Positions 1 through 7,546 of a stretch of DNA of 51,436 nucleotides are shown in pieces; within the stretch, counting starts at the first letter, position 1, and each line of letters starts with the position of its first letter. The position numbers and the translations under genes are program-made. A model generated the notes under the pieces. The model worked only from the letters and a program-made list of their open reading frames with translations, had not been told where the DNA came from and made no database searches. The stretch comes from Planctomycetia bacterium (GTDB lineage: Bacteria; Planctomycetota; Phycisphaerae; FEN-1346), in contig PMZT01000262.1 in NCBI GenBank assembly GCA_003170085.1, forward strand, positions 1 to 51,436, given 5' to 3'.

Positions 1-1016
1 ACGTGCATGAAGCGGTCGGGGTAGATCTTCTCGGTGACAACGCTGATGCCGTCGGCCACCGTCAGCATGGCCATGAACTGGGCCTGAAGGTCCGTCGGGA
101 AACCGGGGAACGGCAGCGTTGTCACGTCGACGGCCCGCAGGCGGTGCCGGGCGCGGACGTGGATGGTGTCATCGAAATGCTCGACCTCGGCGCCGGCCTC
201 GCGCAGCTTGTGAACGAGGGCGAAGAGGTCGTTCCAGCGGGCGCCCTCGATGGTGACATCGCCCCCGGTGGCGGCGCCGGCCACGAGGAGCGTTCCGGCC
301 TCGATGCGGTCGGGAATGATCGTGTGCTCGGCGCCCGAGAGGTGGTCGACGCCCTCGATGACCAGCCGCGGGCTGCCGATGCCCTGGATGTGGGCGCCCA
401 TCTTGACGAGCATGCGGGCGAGGTCCTGGACCTCGGGCTCGCAGGCGGCACACTCGATGACGGTCGTGCCCTTGGCAAGGACCGCCGCCATCAGGATGTT
501 GGCCGTGCCGGTGACGGTCGATCCGAACGGGCCGCCCATATACATTTCGGTGCCGCGCAGGCGTTTGCAAGAGCTAAAGATATAGCCATGTCTGACGTCC
601 AGTTTCGCGCCCAGCGCCTTCAGGCCCTTCATGTGAAGATCGACGGGCCGGTCGCCGATGGCGCAGCCGCCCGGCAGGCTGACCTCGGCCTTGCCGCGCC
701 GGGCCACGAGGGGTCCGAGCACGCAGATGCCGGCGCGCATGGTCCGCATGATTTTGTACGGTGCCACGATTTTCGACGGGGCCACGTTTTCGAGGCGAAT
801 AGCGCCGCTCTTCTCCTCGCGTTCGACGCGCATGCCAAGCTCGCGCAAGAGGCGCATCATCGTGCGGATATCCACCAGGTCCGGCACATTTTGCAGGCGC
901 ACCGGGCCGTCGGCCAGGAGCGCCGCCGCCATGATCGGCAGCGCCGCGTTCTTGGCCCCGCCGGCCCGCACGCGGCCCTTCAGTCGCCGTCCTCCCGTCA
1001 CCACCATCGCATCCAT
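1..1016 (-). CDS. murA: UDP-N-acetylglucosamine 1-carboxyvinyltransferase MurA, C-terminus cut by window edge
   Basis: First committed enzyme of peptidoglycan synthesis: transfers enolpyruvate from PEP to UDP-GlcNAc in the cytoplasm. The reading frame stays open to the left edge, so 338 of roughly 420 residues are visible. The N-terminus reads MDAMVVTGGRRLKG, followed by the GAKNAALPIMAAALL signature. The catalytic, fosfomycin-sensitive cysteine is present at about residue 118 in SLPGGCAIGDRPVDLH. The ATG at 1016-1014 is preceded by GGAAGGTGAAG. It lies 72 bp downstream of prmC on the same strand, forming prfA-prmC-murA. The last visible residues are YPDRFMHV. Confidence 0.95.
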   Translation of the reverse strand, partial: MDAMVVTGGRRLKGRVRAGGAKNAALPIMAAALLADGPVRLQNVPDLVDIRTMMRLLRELGMRVEREEKSGAIRLENVAPSKIVAPYKIMRTMRAGICVLGPLVARRGKAEVSLPGGCAIGDRPVDLHMKGLKALGAKLDVRHGYIFSSCKRLRGTEMYMGGPFGSTVTGTANILMAAVLAKGTTVIECAACEPEVQDLARMLVKMGAHIQGIGSPRLVIEGVDHLSGAEHTIIPDRIEAGTLLVAGAATGGDVTIEGARWNDLFALVHKLREAGAEVEHFDDTIHVRARHRLRAVDVTTLPFPGFPTDLQAQFMAMLTVADGISVVTEKIYPDRFMH

Positions 1017-1088
1017 CGTCTTCACCTTCCCCTGGGTTCGGCGCGGGGGCGACCGCGCCGCATCAGTTCCGTTGTCATCGGCGCCAGT

Positions 1089-2015
1089 TTAGCTCGCGGC
1101 CTCTCGCCGGGCCATAAGGATTCGGTCGAGGCCCGCATAATCTTTCAGAATCCGCACGTCCGTCAGGCCGCGCGTGGCGGCGGCCGCGGCGGCAACGGCC
1201 GGCCCCTGCTCCGCCCCGATCTCCACGAGCATCGTGCCGCCGGGCTTGAGGTAGGCGGGGGCGCCCTTGAGGATCCGCTCGACGACCTCCGTGCCCGTAG
1301 GCCCGGCAACGAGGGCCTGGCGCGGCTCGTGGTCGCGGATCTCGGGCTCGAGCCCCGCCCAATCGGCCTCGGAAACGTACGGCGGATTCGCGAGGAGAAA
1401 ATCGGCCGGCTGCACATCGGCCGCATCGAGCGGCGCGAAAAGGTCGCCCTCGAGAAACGCCACGCGGTCGGCCACGCCGTGCGCCTCGGCGTTCGTTCGG
1501 GCCACCTCGAGCGCCGCCGGCGAGATGTCGGTCGCCGTCACGCGCCCGCCGGGCATGTACGCAGCCAGGCTGACGGCTACGCACCCGCATCCGGTGCAGA
1601 GTTCGATGACGGTCGCGGTCGTGACCGGCGACTCGCCGGGCGCGGCACCGGCCGGGCGGCGCTTGATGCCCGCCAGGCGCAGCGTTTCCTCGACGAGCAT
1701 CTCCGTCTCGGGCCGCGGAATGAGGGTGGCGGACGTGACTTTGAACGCGAGCGACATGAACTCGTTCGTGCCCACGAGGTACCGCGTAGGCTCACGCTCG
1801 GACCGGCGGCGAACGAGCTCGCGAAAGGCGGTGCGCTCGGCCTCGCCGACCGCCTGGTCGTACTTCATGTAAAGGTCGATGCGCTCGATGCCAAGGATGT
1901 GGGCCAGGAGAATCTCGGCTTCAAGGCGCGGCTGCGCGATGCCCTTCTTCTCGAAGAAGCCCCGCGTCCACTCGATGATTTTGCCGATGGTCCACTCGGC
2001 TGATTCGCCGGCCAT
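1089..2015 (-). CDS. prmC: Peptide chain release factor N5-glutamine methyltransferase PrmC (HemK)
   Basis: Methylates the glutamine of the GGQ motif in release factors, using S-adenosylmethionine. 308 residues. The SAM-binding loop is about residues 138-151 (ELCTGCGCVAVSLA), and the substrate-glutamine motif NPPY is at about 210-213. The family RPETE stretch is near residue 101. A longer in-frame extension is open to about 2228, but the ATG at 2015 has GGGGGAGA upstream, and the extension would run through the repeat at 2116-2206, so the short form is chosen. It sits between prfA and murA; pairing with prfA is widespread because RF1 is its substrate. Confidence 0.95.
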   Translation of the reverse strand: MAGESAEWTIGKIIEWTRGFFEKKGIAQPRLEAEILLAHILGIERIDLYMKYDQAVGEAERTAFRELVRRRSEREPTRYLVGTNEFMSLAFKVTSATLIPRPETEMLVEETLRLAGIKRRPAGAAPGESPVTTATVIELCTGCGCVAVSLAAYMPGGRVTATDISPAALEVARTNAEAHGVADRVAFLEGDLFAPLDAADVQPADFLLANPPYVSEADWAGLEPEIRDHEPRQALVAGPTGTEVVERILKGAPAYLKPGGTMLVEIGAEQGPAVAAAAAATRGLTDVRILKDYAGLDRILMARREAAS

Positions 2016-2115
2016 GGCGCCTGTCTCCCCCACATGCCGGGGCCGTTTTACCTTCTCGCCACGTGCGTGGCAAGACCAAAGCGCCGGGGAAGAGGTAATG
2101 CCAGTTGCGAGTACC

Positions 2116-2206
2116 GGGTGGCATGCCCACGCCGCTGTTTGCGTGGGCATGTTCTGCCCCGGTCGCACATCATGCCCACGCAACGGACGGCGTGGGCATG
2201 CCACCC
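2116..2206. repeat. 91-bp palindromic intergenic repeat, family 1, copy A
   Basis: Element between prmC and prfA that begins GGGTGGCATGCCCACGCC and ends with the inverse of that sequence. Inside are two hairpins, each built on CATGCCCACGC / GCGTGGGCATG. A second 91-bp copy lies in the opposite orientation at 25446-25536, differing at about ten positions by hand alignment. One difference pair keeps a stem (CCCACGC/GCGTGGG here, CCCAGGC/GCCTGGG there). No ORF or transposase is attached, so it resembles a REP/BIME-like or MITE-like element. Confidence 0.85.
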
Positions 2207-2240
2207 GACTCAACGGGATCGCAAGCACCCATAGCGGGTT

Positions 2241-3359
2241 TTACTCGGCCAGTTCGATGGCGCCCAGCTTGGCGGCGCGGTCGGCCTCGAGAAGGGCGTT
2301 GACCACGGCGTCGAAATGGCCTTGCATGACCTGGTCGAGGTTGTAGGCGGTGAAGTTGATGCGATGGTCGGTCAGGCGGTTCTGCGGGAAGTTGTACGTG
2401 CGGATGCGTTGGTTGCGGTCGCCGGAGCCGACTTTGGACTTGCGATCGGCCGACCGTTCGGCCCGCTTCTCGGCCTCGTACAGATCGAACACGCGGGCCG
2501 ACAGGATACGCAGGGCCTTTTCGCGATTGCGGTGCTGGCTCTTCTCGTCCTGCATGTGCACGACGACGCCGGTGGGCTTGTGCGTCATGCGGACGGCGCT
2601 CGAGGTCTTGTTGACCTTCTGGCCTCCGGGCCCGGAGGACCGCATCGTCTCGATCTCGAGGTCCTCTTCCTTGATCTGCATATCGAGCGCCTCAGGCTCG
2701 GCCATGACGGCGACCGTGGCGGCGGAGGTGTGAATACGGCCCTGGGCCTCGGTCTCGGGGACGCGCTGGACGCGGTGGCCGCCGGACTCGAACTGGAGCT
2801 TGCGGAAGACGTTCCTGCCTTCGAGGGCAAAGACGATTTCGCGGAAGCCGCCCAGGTCGGTCGGGCTCGCATTCAGGAGTTCGCGCTTCCAGCCCTGGGC
2901 TTCCGCGTAGTGGCAGTACATCTGGTAAAGGTCGCGGGCGAAGAGCGCGGCCTCCTCGCCGCCGGTCCCGGCGCGGACCTCAAGGATGATGCGCGTGGCG
3001 TCGGTGCCTTCCTCGCGGTCGAGCAGGCGCTGCTGGATCTCGTCTTTCAGTCGCTGCTGCAGGTCGCCCTGGACCTCGATCTCCGTCTGGGCAAGGGCTC
3101 GCAGGTCCTGGTCGTCGGTCTCGGCCTTGAGGAGTTCTTCGGCCTCGCGTTTGGCCTCGCGCGCCGCCCGCCACTTGCGGTAAGGATCGACGATCGACAC
3201 GAGCTTGCCGCGCTCGCGCATAAGGGCGCTCATCTTGGCCGGATCGCTCGCCACCTCGGGGAGCGAAATGAGCGTGTCGATCTCGGTCATTCGTTTATCG
3301 AATTGCCCAAGCTGGGCCACGAGCGGCTGCGGGTTTTTCTGCTGATTCTCGGCCATCAT
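2241..3359 (-). CDS. prfA: Peptide chain release factor 1 (RF1)
   Basis: Class I release factor that reads UAA and UAG and triggers peptidyl-tRNA hydrolysis. 372 residues. The catalytic GGQ is at about 245-247 within SSGPGGQKVNKTSS. The stop-codon motif is the RF1-type PxT (PET at about 201-203, in QRVPETEAQGRIHTS), not the SPF of RF2. Two adjacent ATGs (3359 and 3356) follow GGAGGCAG; the second has the better spacing, so the protein may start one residue later. It is transcribed toward prmC and murA. The leader holds a strong hairpin and an AUG-UAG start-stop pair, and a good promoter lies at 3559-3586. Confidence 0.97.
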   Translation of the reverse strand: MMAENQQKNPQPLVAQLGQFDKRMTEIDTLISLPEVASDPAKMSALMRERGKLVSIVDPYRKWRAAREAKREAEELLKAETDDQDLRALAQTEIEVQGDLQQRLKDEIQQRLLDREEGTDATRIILEVRAGTGGEEAALFARDLYQMYCHYAEAQGWKRELLNASPTDLGGFREIVFALEGRNVFRKLQFESGGHRVQRVPETEAQGRIHTSAATVAVMAEPEALDMQIKEEDLEIETMRSSGPGGQKVNKTSSAVRMTHKPTGVVVHMQDEKSQHRNREKALRILSARVFDLYEAEKRAERSADRKSKVGSGDRNQRIRTYNFPQNRLTDHRINFTAYNLDQVMQGHFDAVVNALLEADRAAKLGAIELAE

Positions 3360-3378
3360 CTGCCTCCAGAACGACCGC

Positions 3379-3397
3379 GTGGGTGCAGAGCACCCAC
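3379..3397 (-). promoter_or_regulatory. Hairpin in the prfA leader
   Basis: Perfect 8-bp stem GTGGGTGC / GCACCCAC with a 3-nt loop. It begins two bases after the UAG of the upstream start-stop pair and ends 11 nt before the prfA Shine-Dalgarno. It has no U-tract, so it is unlikely to be a simple terminator. It could affect access to the prfA ribosome site, or be a fragment of a dispersed palindrome. Confidence 0.5.
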
Positions 3398-3398
3398 C

Positions 3399-3404
3399 CT
3401 ACAT
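3399..3404 (-). promoter_or_regulatory. AUG-UAG start-stop codon pair upstream of prfA
   Basis: On the minus strand an ATG is followed at once by TAG. The ATG is preceded by GGAGG with a 6-nt spacer (CAGCCC), as good a ribosome site as that of prfA itself, which lies 40 nt downstream. The Shine-Dalgarno context TGGAGGCAG is repeated in front of the real prfA start, so the arrangement could come from a small duplication. UAG is decoded by RF1, the product of the downstream gene. The sequence is directly visible; a regulatory role is inference. Confidence 0.4.
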
Positions 3405-3558
3405 GGGCTGCCTCCAGGAAGCCTCCCACCGTTTCCACGGCGGGCACGAGAACAGGCGAAAAAGTGAGGGCGAAGCGGCGCTTGCGCGCACCTTCGCCCC
3501 GATCGTTTTCCGCCGCCCTAATACGCGTAGCTGAATGGAATGCTTGTCATCGCGTTAC

Positions 3559-3586
3559 ATTGTACCATCGCGCCGCCATTCTGCAA
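3559..3586 (-). promoter_or_regulatory. Predicted promoter of prfA-prmC-murA
   Basis: TTGCAG, 16-bp spacer, TACAAT on the minus strand. The inferred start is near 3552, giving a leader of about 190 nt that carries the start-stop pair and the hairpin. Apart from these and the half repeat at 3607-3624, the 3360-3673 gap holds nothing else recognisable. Confidence 0.6.
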
Positions 3587-3606
3587 GGGCCAGAGTGGAG
3601 AACGGC

Positions 3607-3624
3607 GGGTGGCATGCCCACGCC
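3607..3624. repeat. Half copy of the family 1 palindromic repeat
   Basis: An exact match to the first 18 bases of the 91-bp repeat at 2116-2206 (GGGTGGCATGCCCACGCC), then unrelated sequence. It lies between the end of the HD-GYP gene and the prfA promoter, and looks like a decayed or truncated copy. Confidence 0.6.
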
Positions 3625-3673
3625 GGCCTTAAACTCCCGGCACGGCAGGGCTGCTTCGTGCGATGACGCTGAT

Positions 3674-5515
3674 TCACGATGTAGCCAGCGCGGCTTCCTC
3701 GACGGCCATGCCGGCCAGTTCGTCGCCCAGGACGCGCAGGAACGCATCGACGACGTCCGGCGCGAACTGCGCGCCGCTGCAATGCCGCAGTTCGGCAACG
3801 GCCAGTTCATGCGACATCGCCGGCCGGTACGCGCGGACCGTGGTCATGGCATCGTACGCGTCGATGACGGCCAGGATCCTGGCCTCAAGCGGAATCCGGT
3901 CGCCCTTGAGGCCGTCGGGGTATCCGGTGCCGTCGTAGCGTTCATGATGATGAAGGATGGCCGGCTGCGCATCCTTCAGAAACGTCAGGTGCTTGATCAG
4001 TTCGACGCCGCGCCGCGGGTGCTCGCGCATGATCACCCATTCAATGTCGGTCAGCCGGCGCGGCGCCTGAAGGATGCTGTCCGGCACCGCCAGCTTGCCG
4101 ATGTCGTGGAGTTCAGCCGCATAGGTCAGCATCTTCAGTTGCGTCCCCTCGATGCCCAGCCTGCGCCCGGCGGCGTCCGCCCACCGACGCACGCGGACCG
4201 AGTGGCCGTTGGTGTACGGATCCTTGGCCTCCATGGTGAGGGCGAGCGTGACCAGGGCGGAGAAGTTGGCCCGTTCCAGGTCATCGCGCATCTGTTGGCT
4301 CGCGAGGCTGATGGCGGCGGCCTCGGCGATGAACTCCAGTTCGGCCAACTCGGCGGGTGAGAACTCGCCGCCCGGCACGTCGGTCGCGTTAATGACGCCG
4401 ATCTTGCGGCCGGCGGCGCTCATCTGGGCCGCCACCAGCGGGTACGAGGCCACCGCGCCGCTGGCGCCCTGGAGGCCGAGCGCTTCGTGAGGACGCTCTG
4501 AAAGGATGTTGCGCATCACGACCGGGCGTCCGCTGGAAAAGACGCGGCCGCAGATCCGCTCGCCGATGGGCACCGAGGTCTGGCGTACGGTCTCCTCCGG
4601 AATCCCGCGCGACGCGGCAATGTGCAGCACGTTCTCATCGGCCACCATGATGCTGATGCGACGGGCCTTGAGCGTCGCCTCGGCAAAGGCCACCGTTTCC
4701 TCGGCCACGCCCCCGACCGACTCGGCCAGGGCCAGACGCTTCAGGAAGGCACACCGATCATCGGCCCGGCGCTCGGCGTCGGCCAGCCCTTCGAGCGAGA
4801 TCACGAGGTCCTCCGTCTGACGCGTAATGGCCAGGCCCAGCGCGACGACGGCGATGATGCTCATCGGCACAAGGACCTTCGAGACCACCGGCTCCAGCGA
4901 CGCCGTCAGCAGGAAGGCGATCACCAGCAGGAGCGCCATGAGGAGCGAGGTCTGGAGGGCGCAACAGGAGCGGATGCTGGGCAGGTTGCACCACGTGCAG
5001 CGGTGGTACGGGGCCTGGCCAAGCGACCGGCAGATCATGCAGTTGGGGTTACCCGCACCGGCAGAAACCGCGGCGCTGCCCGCCCGGCGACGGCGGAACA
5101 CCCGGTCCACCACGCTCTTCACCGCGGCGTAAAACACGGTGACGAAAGAGAAGCTGGTGGTTGCCGCAAGGATGGCGATCGAAGAGGCGGCCAGGACCGG
5201 GAGCCACCCTATCGGCTGGTGCTTGAGCAGCAGCGCGAGGCCGCCGCCGAGCAGGATCGCCCGCACGGCCTCGTCCGAACGATGGACGCCGTGATAGAAC
5301 GCCAGCAGCGTGGGCCGCTCTTCCACCGGCCGGAAGAGGCTCCACAACTGGCCGACCACGATCAGGCGCACCGAGAGCAGCGCCGCCAGCGAAAGGAACA
5401 CGGCCACCCACACGGGGGCGTCCCAACCGATGACGTACGCCGCAACAGGAATGGCCCCGGTCACGAACTGGTGCAGGCGCGCACCGGAACCAGGCTTGAG
5501 GGAATGAACGGTCAT
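3674..5515 (-). CDS. Membrane GAF/HD-GYP protein with Cys-rich loop (predicted c-di-GMP phosphodiesterase)
   Basis: 613 residues. HD-GYP domains hydrolyse cyclic di-GMP. The N-terminal ~230 residues hold several hydrophobic segments (DUF4395-like; YHGVHRSDEAVRAILLG). Before the last segments comes a Cys-rich loop: C159-x2-C162, C173-x2-C176 and C184-C185. A GAF domain spans about 265-400. The HD-GYP domain spans about 420-600, with HDIGK (H470, D471), HHHERYDGTGYPDGLKGD (GYP 531-533) and DAYDAM intact. The ATG at 5515 follows GGGAGGATCGAAG; a 22-codon extension upstream has no ribosome site. The Cys loop could bind metal or sense redox state (inference). It is a single gene, about 320 bp upstream of prfA. 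Confidence 0.88.
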   Translation of the reverse strand: MTVHSLKPGSGARLHQFVTGAIPVAAYVIGWDAPVWVAVFLSLAALLSVRLIVVGQLWSLFRPVEERPTLLAFYHGVHRSDEAVRAILLGGGLALLLKHQPIGWLPVLAASSIAILAATTSFSFVTVFYAAVKSVVDRVFRRRRAGSAAVSAGAGNPNCMICRSLGQAPYHRCTWCNLPSIRSCCALQTSLLMALLLVIAFLLTASLEPVVSKVLVPMSIIAVVALGLAITRQTEDLVISLEGLADAERRADDRCAFLKRLALAESVGGVAEETVAFAEATLKARRISIMVADENVLHIAASRGIPEETVRQTSVPIGERICGRVFSSGRPVVMRNILSERPHEALGLQGASGAVASYPLVAAQMSAAGRKIGVINATDVPGGEFSPAELAELEFIAEAAAISLASQQMRDDLERANFSALVTLALTMEAKDPYTNGHSVRVRRWADAAGRRLGIEGTQLKMLTYAAELHDIGKLAVPDSILQAPRRLTDIEWVIMREHPRRGVELIKHLTFLKDAQPAILHHHERYDGTGYPDGLKGDRIPLEARILAVIDAYDAMTTVRAYRPAMSHELAVAELRHCSGAQFAPDVVDAFLRVLGDELAGMAVEEAALATS

Positions 5516-5701
5516 CTTCGATCCTCCCAGCGCAGTAGGAAGCCTTGGCGGACGGTTGCCCGTCTCATGCCAACAACCCATCCCAAGGTCTTATCGCCGC
5601 GGAGGGGGGATGACTAAAACTATTTATTCCGGCCAATTGCCAGGATGCACGCCACTGGTGCGCACGCAAGACGCATGACCGCATTGAGTTCTGTAGCAAC
5701 C

Positions 5702-7417
5702 TCAGCGCACCGTGGCCAGATCCTGCTGATAATCCTGGAGGCTGCGGACGGTCGGCTCTTCACGCGACATCTCTTCGAGGCCCAGGACCACGGCCGAGGC
5801 GCCGCTCAGGGTCGTCACCAGCGGAATGCCCAGCCGCACGGCCGTCGCGCGGATCGAGACCTCGAACGGCCGGCAGTGGCGGCCGCTGGGCGTGTTGATC
5901 AGGAAGGCGATCTCGCCGTTCTTCATCCGGTCCACGATGTTCGGCCGCGCGCCCTCCTGCACCTTCGGCAACTCCTCCACCTCCATGCCGCTGGTGCGCA
6001 ACACCTGGGCCGTTCCGTGCGTCGAGACGAGCGTGAACCCGAGTGCCGTCAGCCGCTTGGCCACCGAGATGATGTCGCGTTTGTCGTGGTTGTTGACGCT
6101 GACGAACACCTTGCCCTTGAGCGCCCACGCATTGCCCGCGGCGATCTGGCTCTTGGCGAAGGCCACGCCGAACTTCCGGTCGATGCCCATGACCTCGCCC
6201 GTCGACTTCATCTCCGGGCCCAGCATCGGGTCGACCCCCGGGAACCGCGACCACGGGAACACCGGCGCCTTGACCGCGGAATACGGCGGCCGTATCTCCT
6301 GGGTGACGCCCAGCTCGGCCAGCGTCTTACCCAGGATCACTTTCGTGGCAATGCCGGCCCACGGCACACCGGTCGCCTTGGCCACGAACGGCACCGTCCG
6401 CGACGCCCGCGGGTTGACCTCCAGCACGTAGACCGTGTCGCCGCGCAACGCGTACTGCACGTTGATCAGGCCGCGCACGTCCAACTCGGCGGCCATCTCG
6501 CGGGTGCTTGCCTCGATCTCGGCCACGATGTTGTCGGCCAGGGTAAAGGGAGGCAGTGCGCAGCAGGAGTCGCCGCTGTGGATGCCGGCCTCCTCGATGT
6601 GCTCCATCACGCCGCAGATAACCGTCCGCTCACCGTCGCTGACGGCGTCGACGTCGATCTCGACGGCGTCTTCCAGAAACTTATCGACGAGCACCGGCCG
6701 GTGCGGCGACGCCATCACCGCCCGCTGCATGTAGTCCTTGAGCTCGTCGTCGGAATACACGATCTCCATCGCGCGGCCGCCCAGGACGTACGACGGCCTC
6801 ACGAGGACCGGGTAGCCCAGGCGCTTGGCGATGCGCAAGGCCTCTTCGGGGCTGCGCGAGGTGCCGTTGGGCGGTTGGCGGAGGCCCAGCTTCGTCAGAA
6901 GGACCGCGAAGCGCTTGCGGTCCTCGGCCCGGTCAATCGCCTGGGGCGAGGTGCCGAGGATATTGACGCCCGCCTTCTGAAGCGGAATCGCCAGGTTCAG
7001 CGGCGTCTGGCCGCCGAACTGCACGACCACGCCGATCGGCTGCTCGACCTCGACGATGCCCAGCACGTCTTCCAGCGTCAACGGCTCGAAGTAGAGCTTG
7101 TCGGACGTGTCGTAGTCGGTCGAGACCGTCTCGGGGTTGCAGTTGACCATGATGCTCTCGAAGCCTTCTTCGCGACAGGCAAACGAGGCATGGACGCAGC
7201 AGTAATCGAACTCGATGCCCTGGCCGATGCGGTTCGGACCGCCGCCCAGGATGATGACCTTGCGGCGCCCGGCCGGCACGGCGCCATTGCGACGGCGCGG
7301 CACGACCTTGGCCCGGTTCCGCGGCCGCCGGGCTTTGCCGGCCGGCTTGGGCCGATGATCGCTACCGGCAGAGCCGTCGCGCGATGCGTCTGACCGATCG
7401 GCGCGCAAGTTATCCAT
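5702..7417 (-). CDS. carB: Carbamoyl-phosphate synthase large subunit, C-terminal half only
   Basis: 571 residues against about 1,070 for full CarB. After ~52 Arg/Pro-rich residues the protein starts at the second synthetase half (GGGPNRIGQGIEFDYCCVHA, about residue 58). It continues through the carbamate-phosphorylating ATP-grasp region (RPSYVLGGRAMEIVY, EVNPRASRTVPFVAKATGVP) and ends in an MGS-like allosteric domain. The carboxyphosphate half is absent. The start is credible: ATG at 7417 after AAGGAG, with a promoter-like site upstream, so this is not simply a cut fragment. Split carB genes are known from Aquifex and some methanogens. A partner gene for the N-terminal half should exist outside this window; otherwise this is a remnant. 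It would act in pyrimidine and arginine synthesis with CarA. Confidence 0.88.
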   Translation of the reverse strand: MDNLRADRSDASRDGSAGSDHRPKPAGKARRPRNRAKVVPRRRNGAVPAGRRKVIILGGGPNRIGQGIEFDYCCVHASFACREEGFESIMVNCNPETVSTDYDTSDKLYFEPLTLEDVLGIVEVEQPIGVVVQFGGQTPLNLAIPLQKAGVNILGTSPQAIDRAEDRKRFAVLLTKLGLRQPPNGTSRSPEEALRIAKRLGYPVLVRPSYVLGGRAMEIVYSDDELKDYMQRAVMASPHRPVLVDKFLEDAVEIDVDAVSDGERTVICGVMEHIEEAGIHSGDSCCALPPFTLADNIVAEIEASTREMAAELDVRGLINVQYALRGDTVYVLEVNPRASRTVPFVAKATGVPWAGIATKVILGKTLAELGVTQEIRPPYSAVKAPVFPWSRFPGVDPMLGPEMKSTGEVMGIDRKFGVAFAKSQIAAGNAWALKGKVFVSVNNHDKRDIISVAKRLTALGFTLVSTHGTAQVLRTSGMEVEELPKVQEGARPNIVDRMKNGEIAFLINTPSGRHCRPFEVSIRATAVRLGIPLVTTLSGASAVVLGLEEMSREEPTVRSLQDYQQDLATVR

Positions 7418-7471
7418 CCGAAAGGGCTCCTTGTGAACCTTGGGTGGGCCACCATCAAGTGGACCTGCGGT

Positions 7472-7499
7472 AGATTACCATCCGAACCGATTTCCGCAA
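7472..7499 (-). promoter_or_regulatory. Predicted promoter of the half-length carB
   Basis: TTGCGG, 16-bp spacer, TAATCT on the minus strand, about 55 bp before the ATG. Its -35 box lies inside the inverted repeat at 7489-7516. Confidence 0.45.
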
Positions 7500-7516
7500 A
7501 GCATTTTTGCGAAATC
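7489..7516. promoter_or_regulatory. Inverted repeat overlapping the carB promoter
   Basis: GATTTC(C)GCAAA / TTTGCGAAATC: an 11-bp stem with one bulged C and a short loop. It sits between the end of the DUF5107 gene (7547) and the carB start. It may be an operator over the -35 box or a weak terminator for the upstream gene; it lacks a U-tract on either strand. Confidence 0.4.
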
Positions 7517-7546
7517 GCGACGCGGGCGAGCGCCGGCAGAACGGAA

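Noticed and set aside
3-2003. Long open frame on the plus strand across murA and prmC
   Set aside because: It is antisense to two well-conserved genes, has no ribosome site, and is Arg/Gly/Ala-rich as expected from complementary-frame reading of high-GC coding DNA. The same applies to other long antisense frames, e.g. 10782-13997 over tonB/btuB.
5516-5620. Possible c-di-GMP (GEMM) riboswitch upstream of the HD-GYP gene (GGGCAACC...GCCAAGGC)
   Set aside because: The conserved GGGACGCAAAGCC-type half and tetraloop/receptor pattern are absent; only a short partial match remains.
7418-7480. Half-carB as a simple 5'-truncated pseudogene
   Set aside because: It has its own ATG, AAGGAG ribosome site, promoter-like boxes and an uninterrupted, well-conserved frame; a working split gene is at least as likely.
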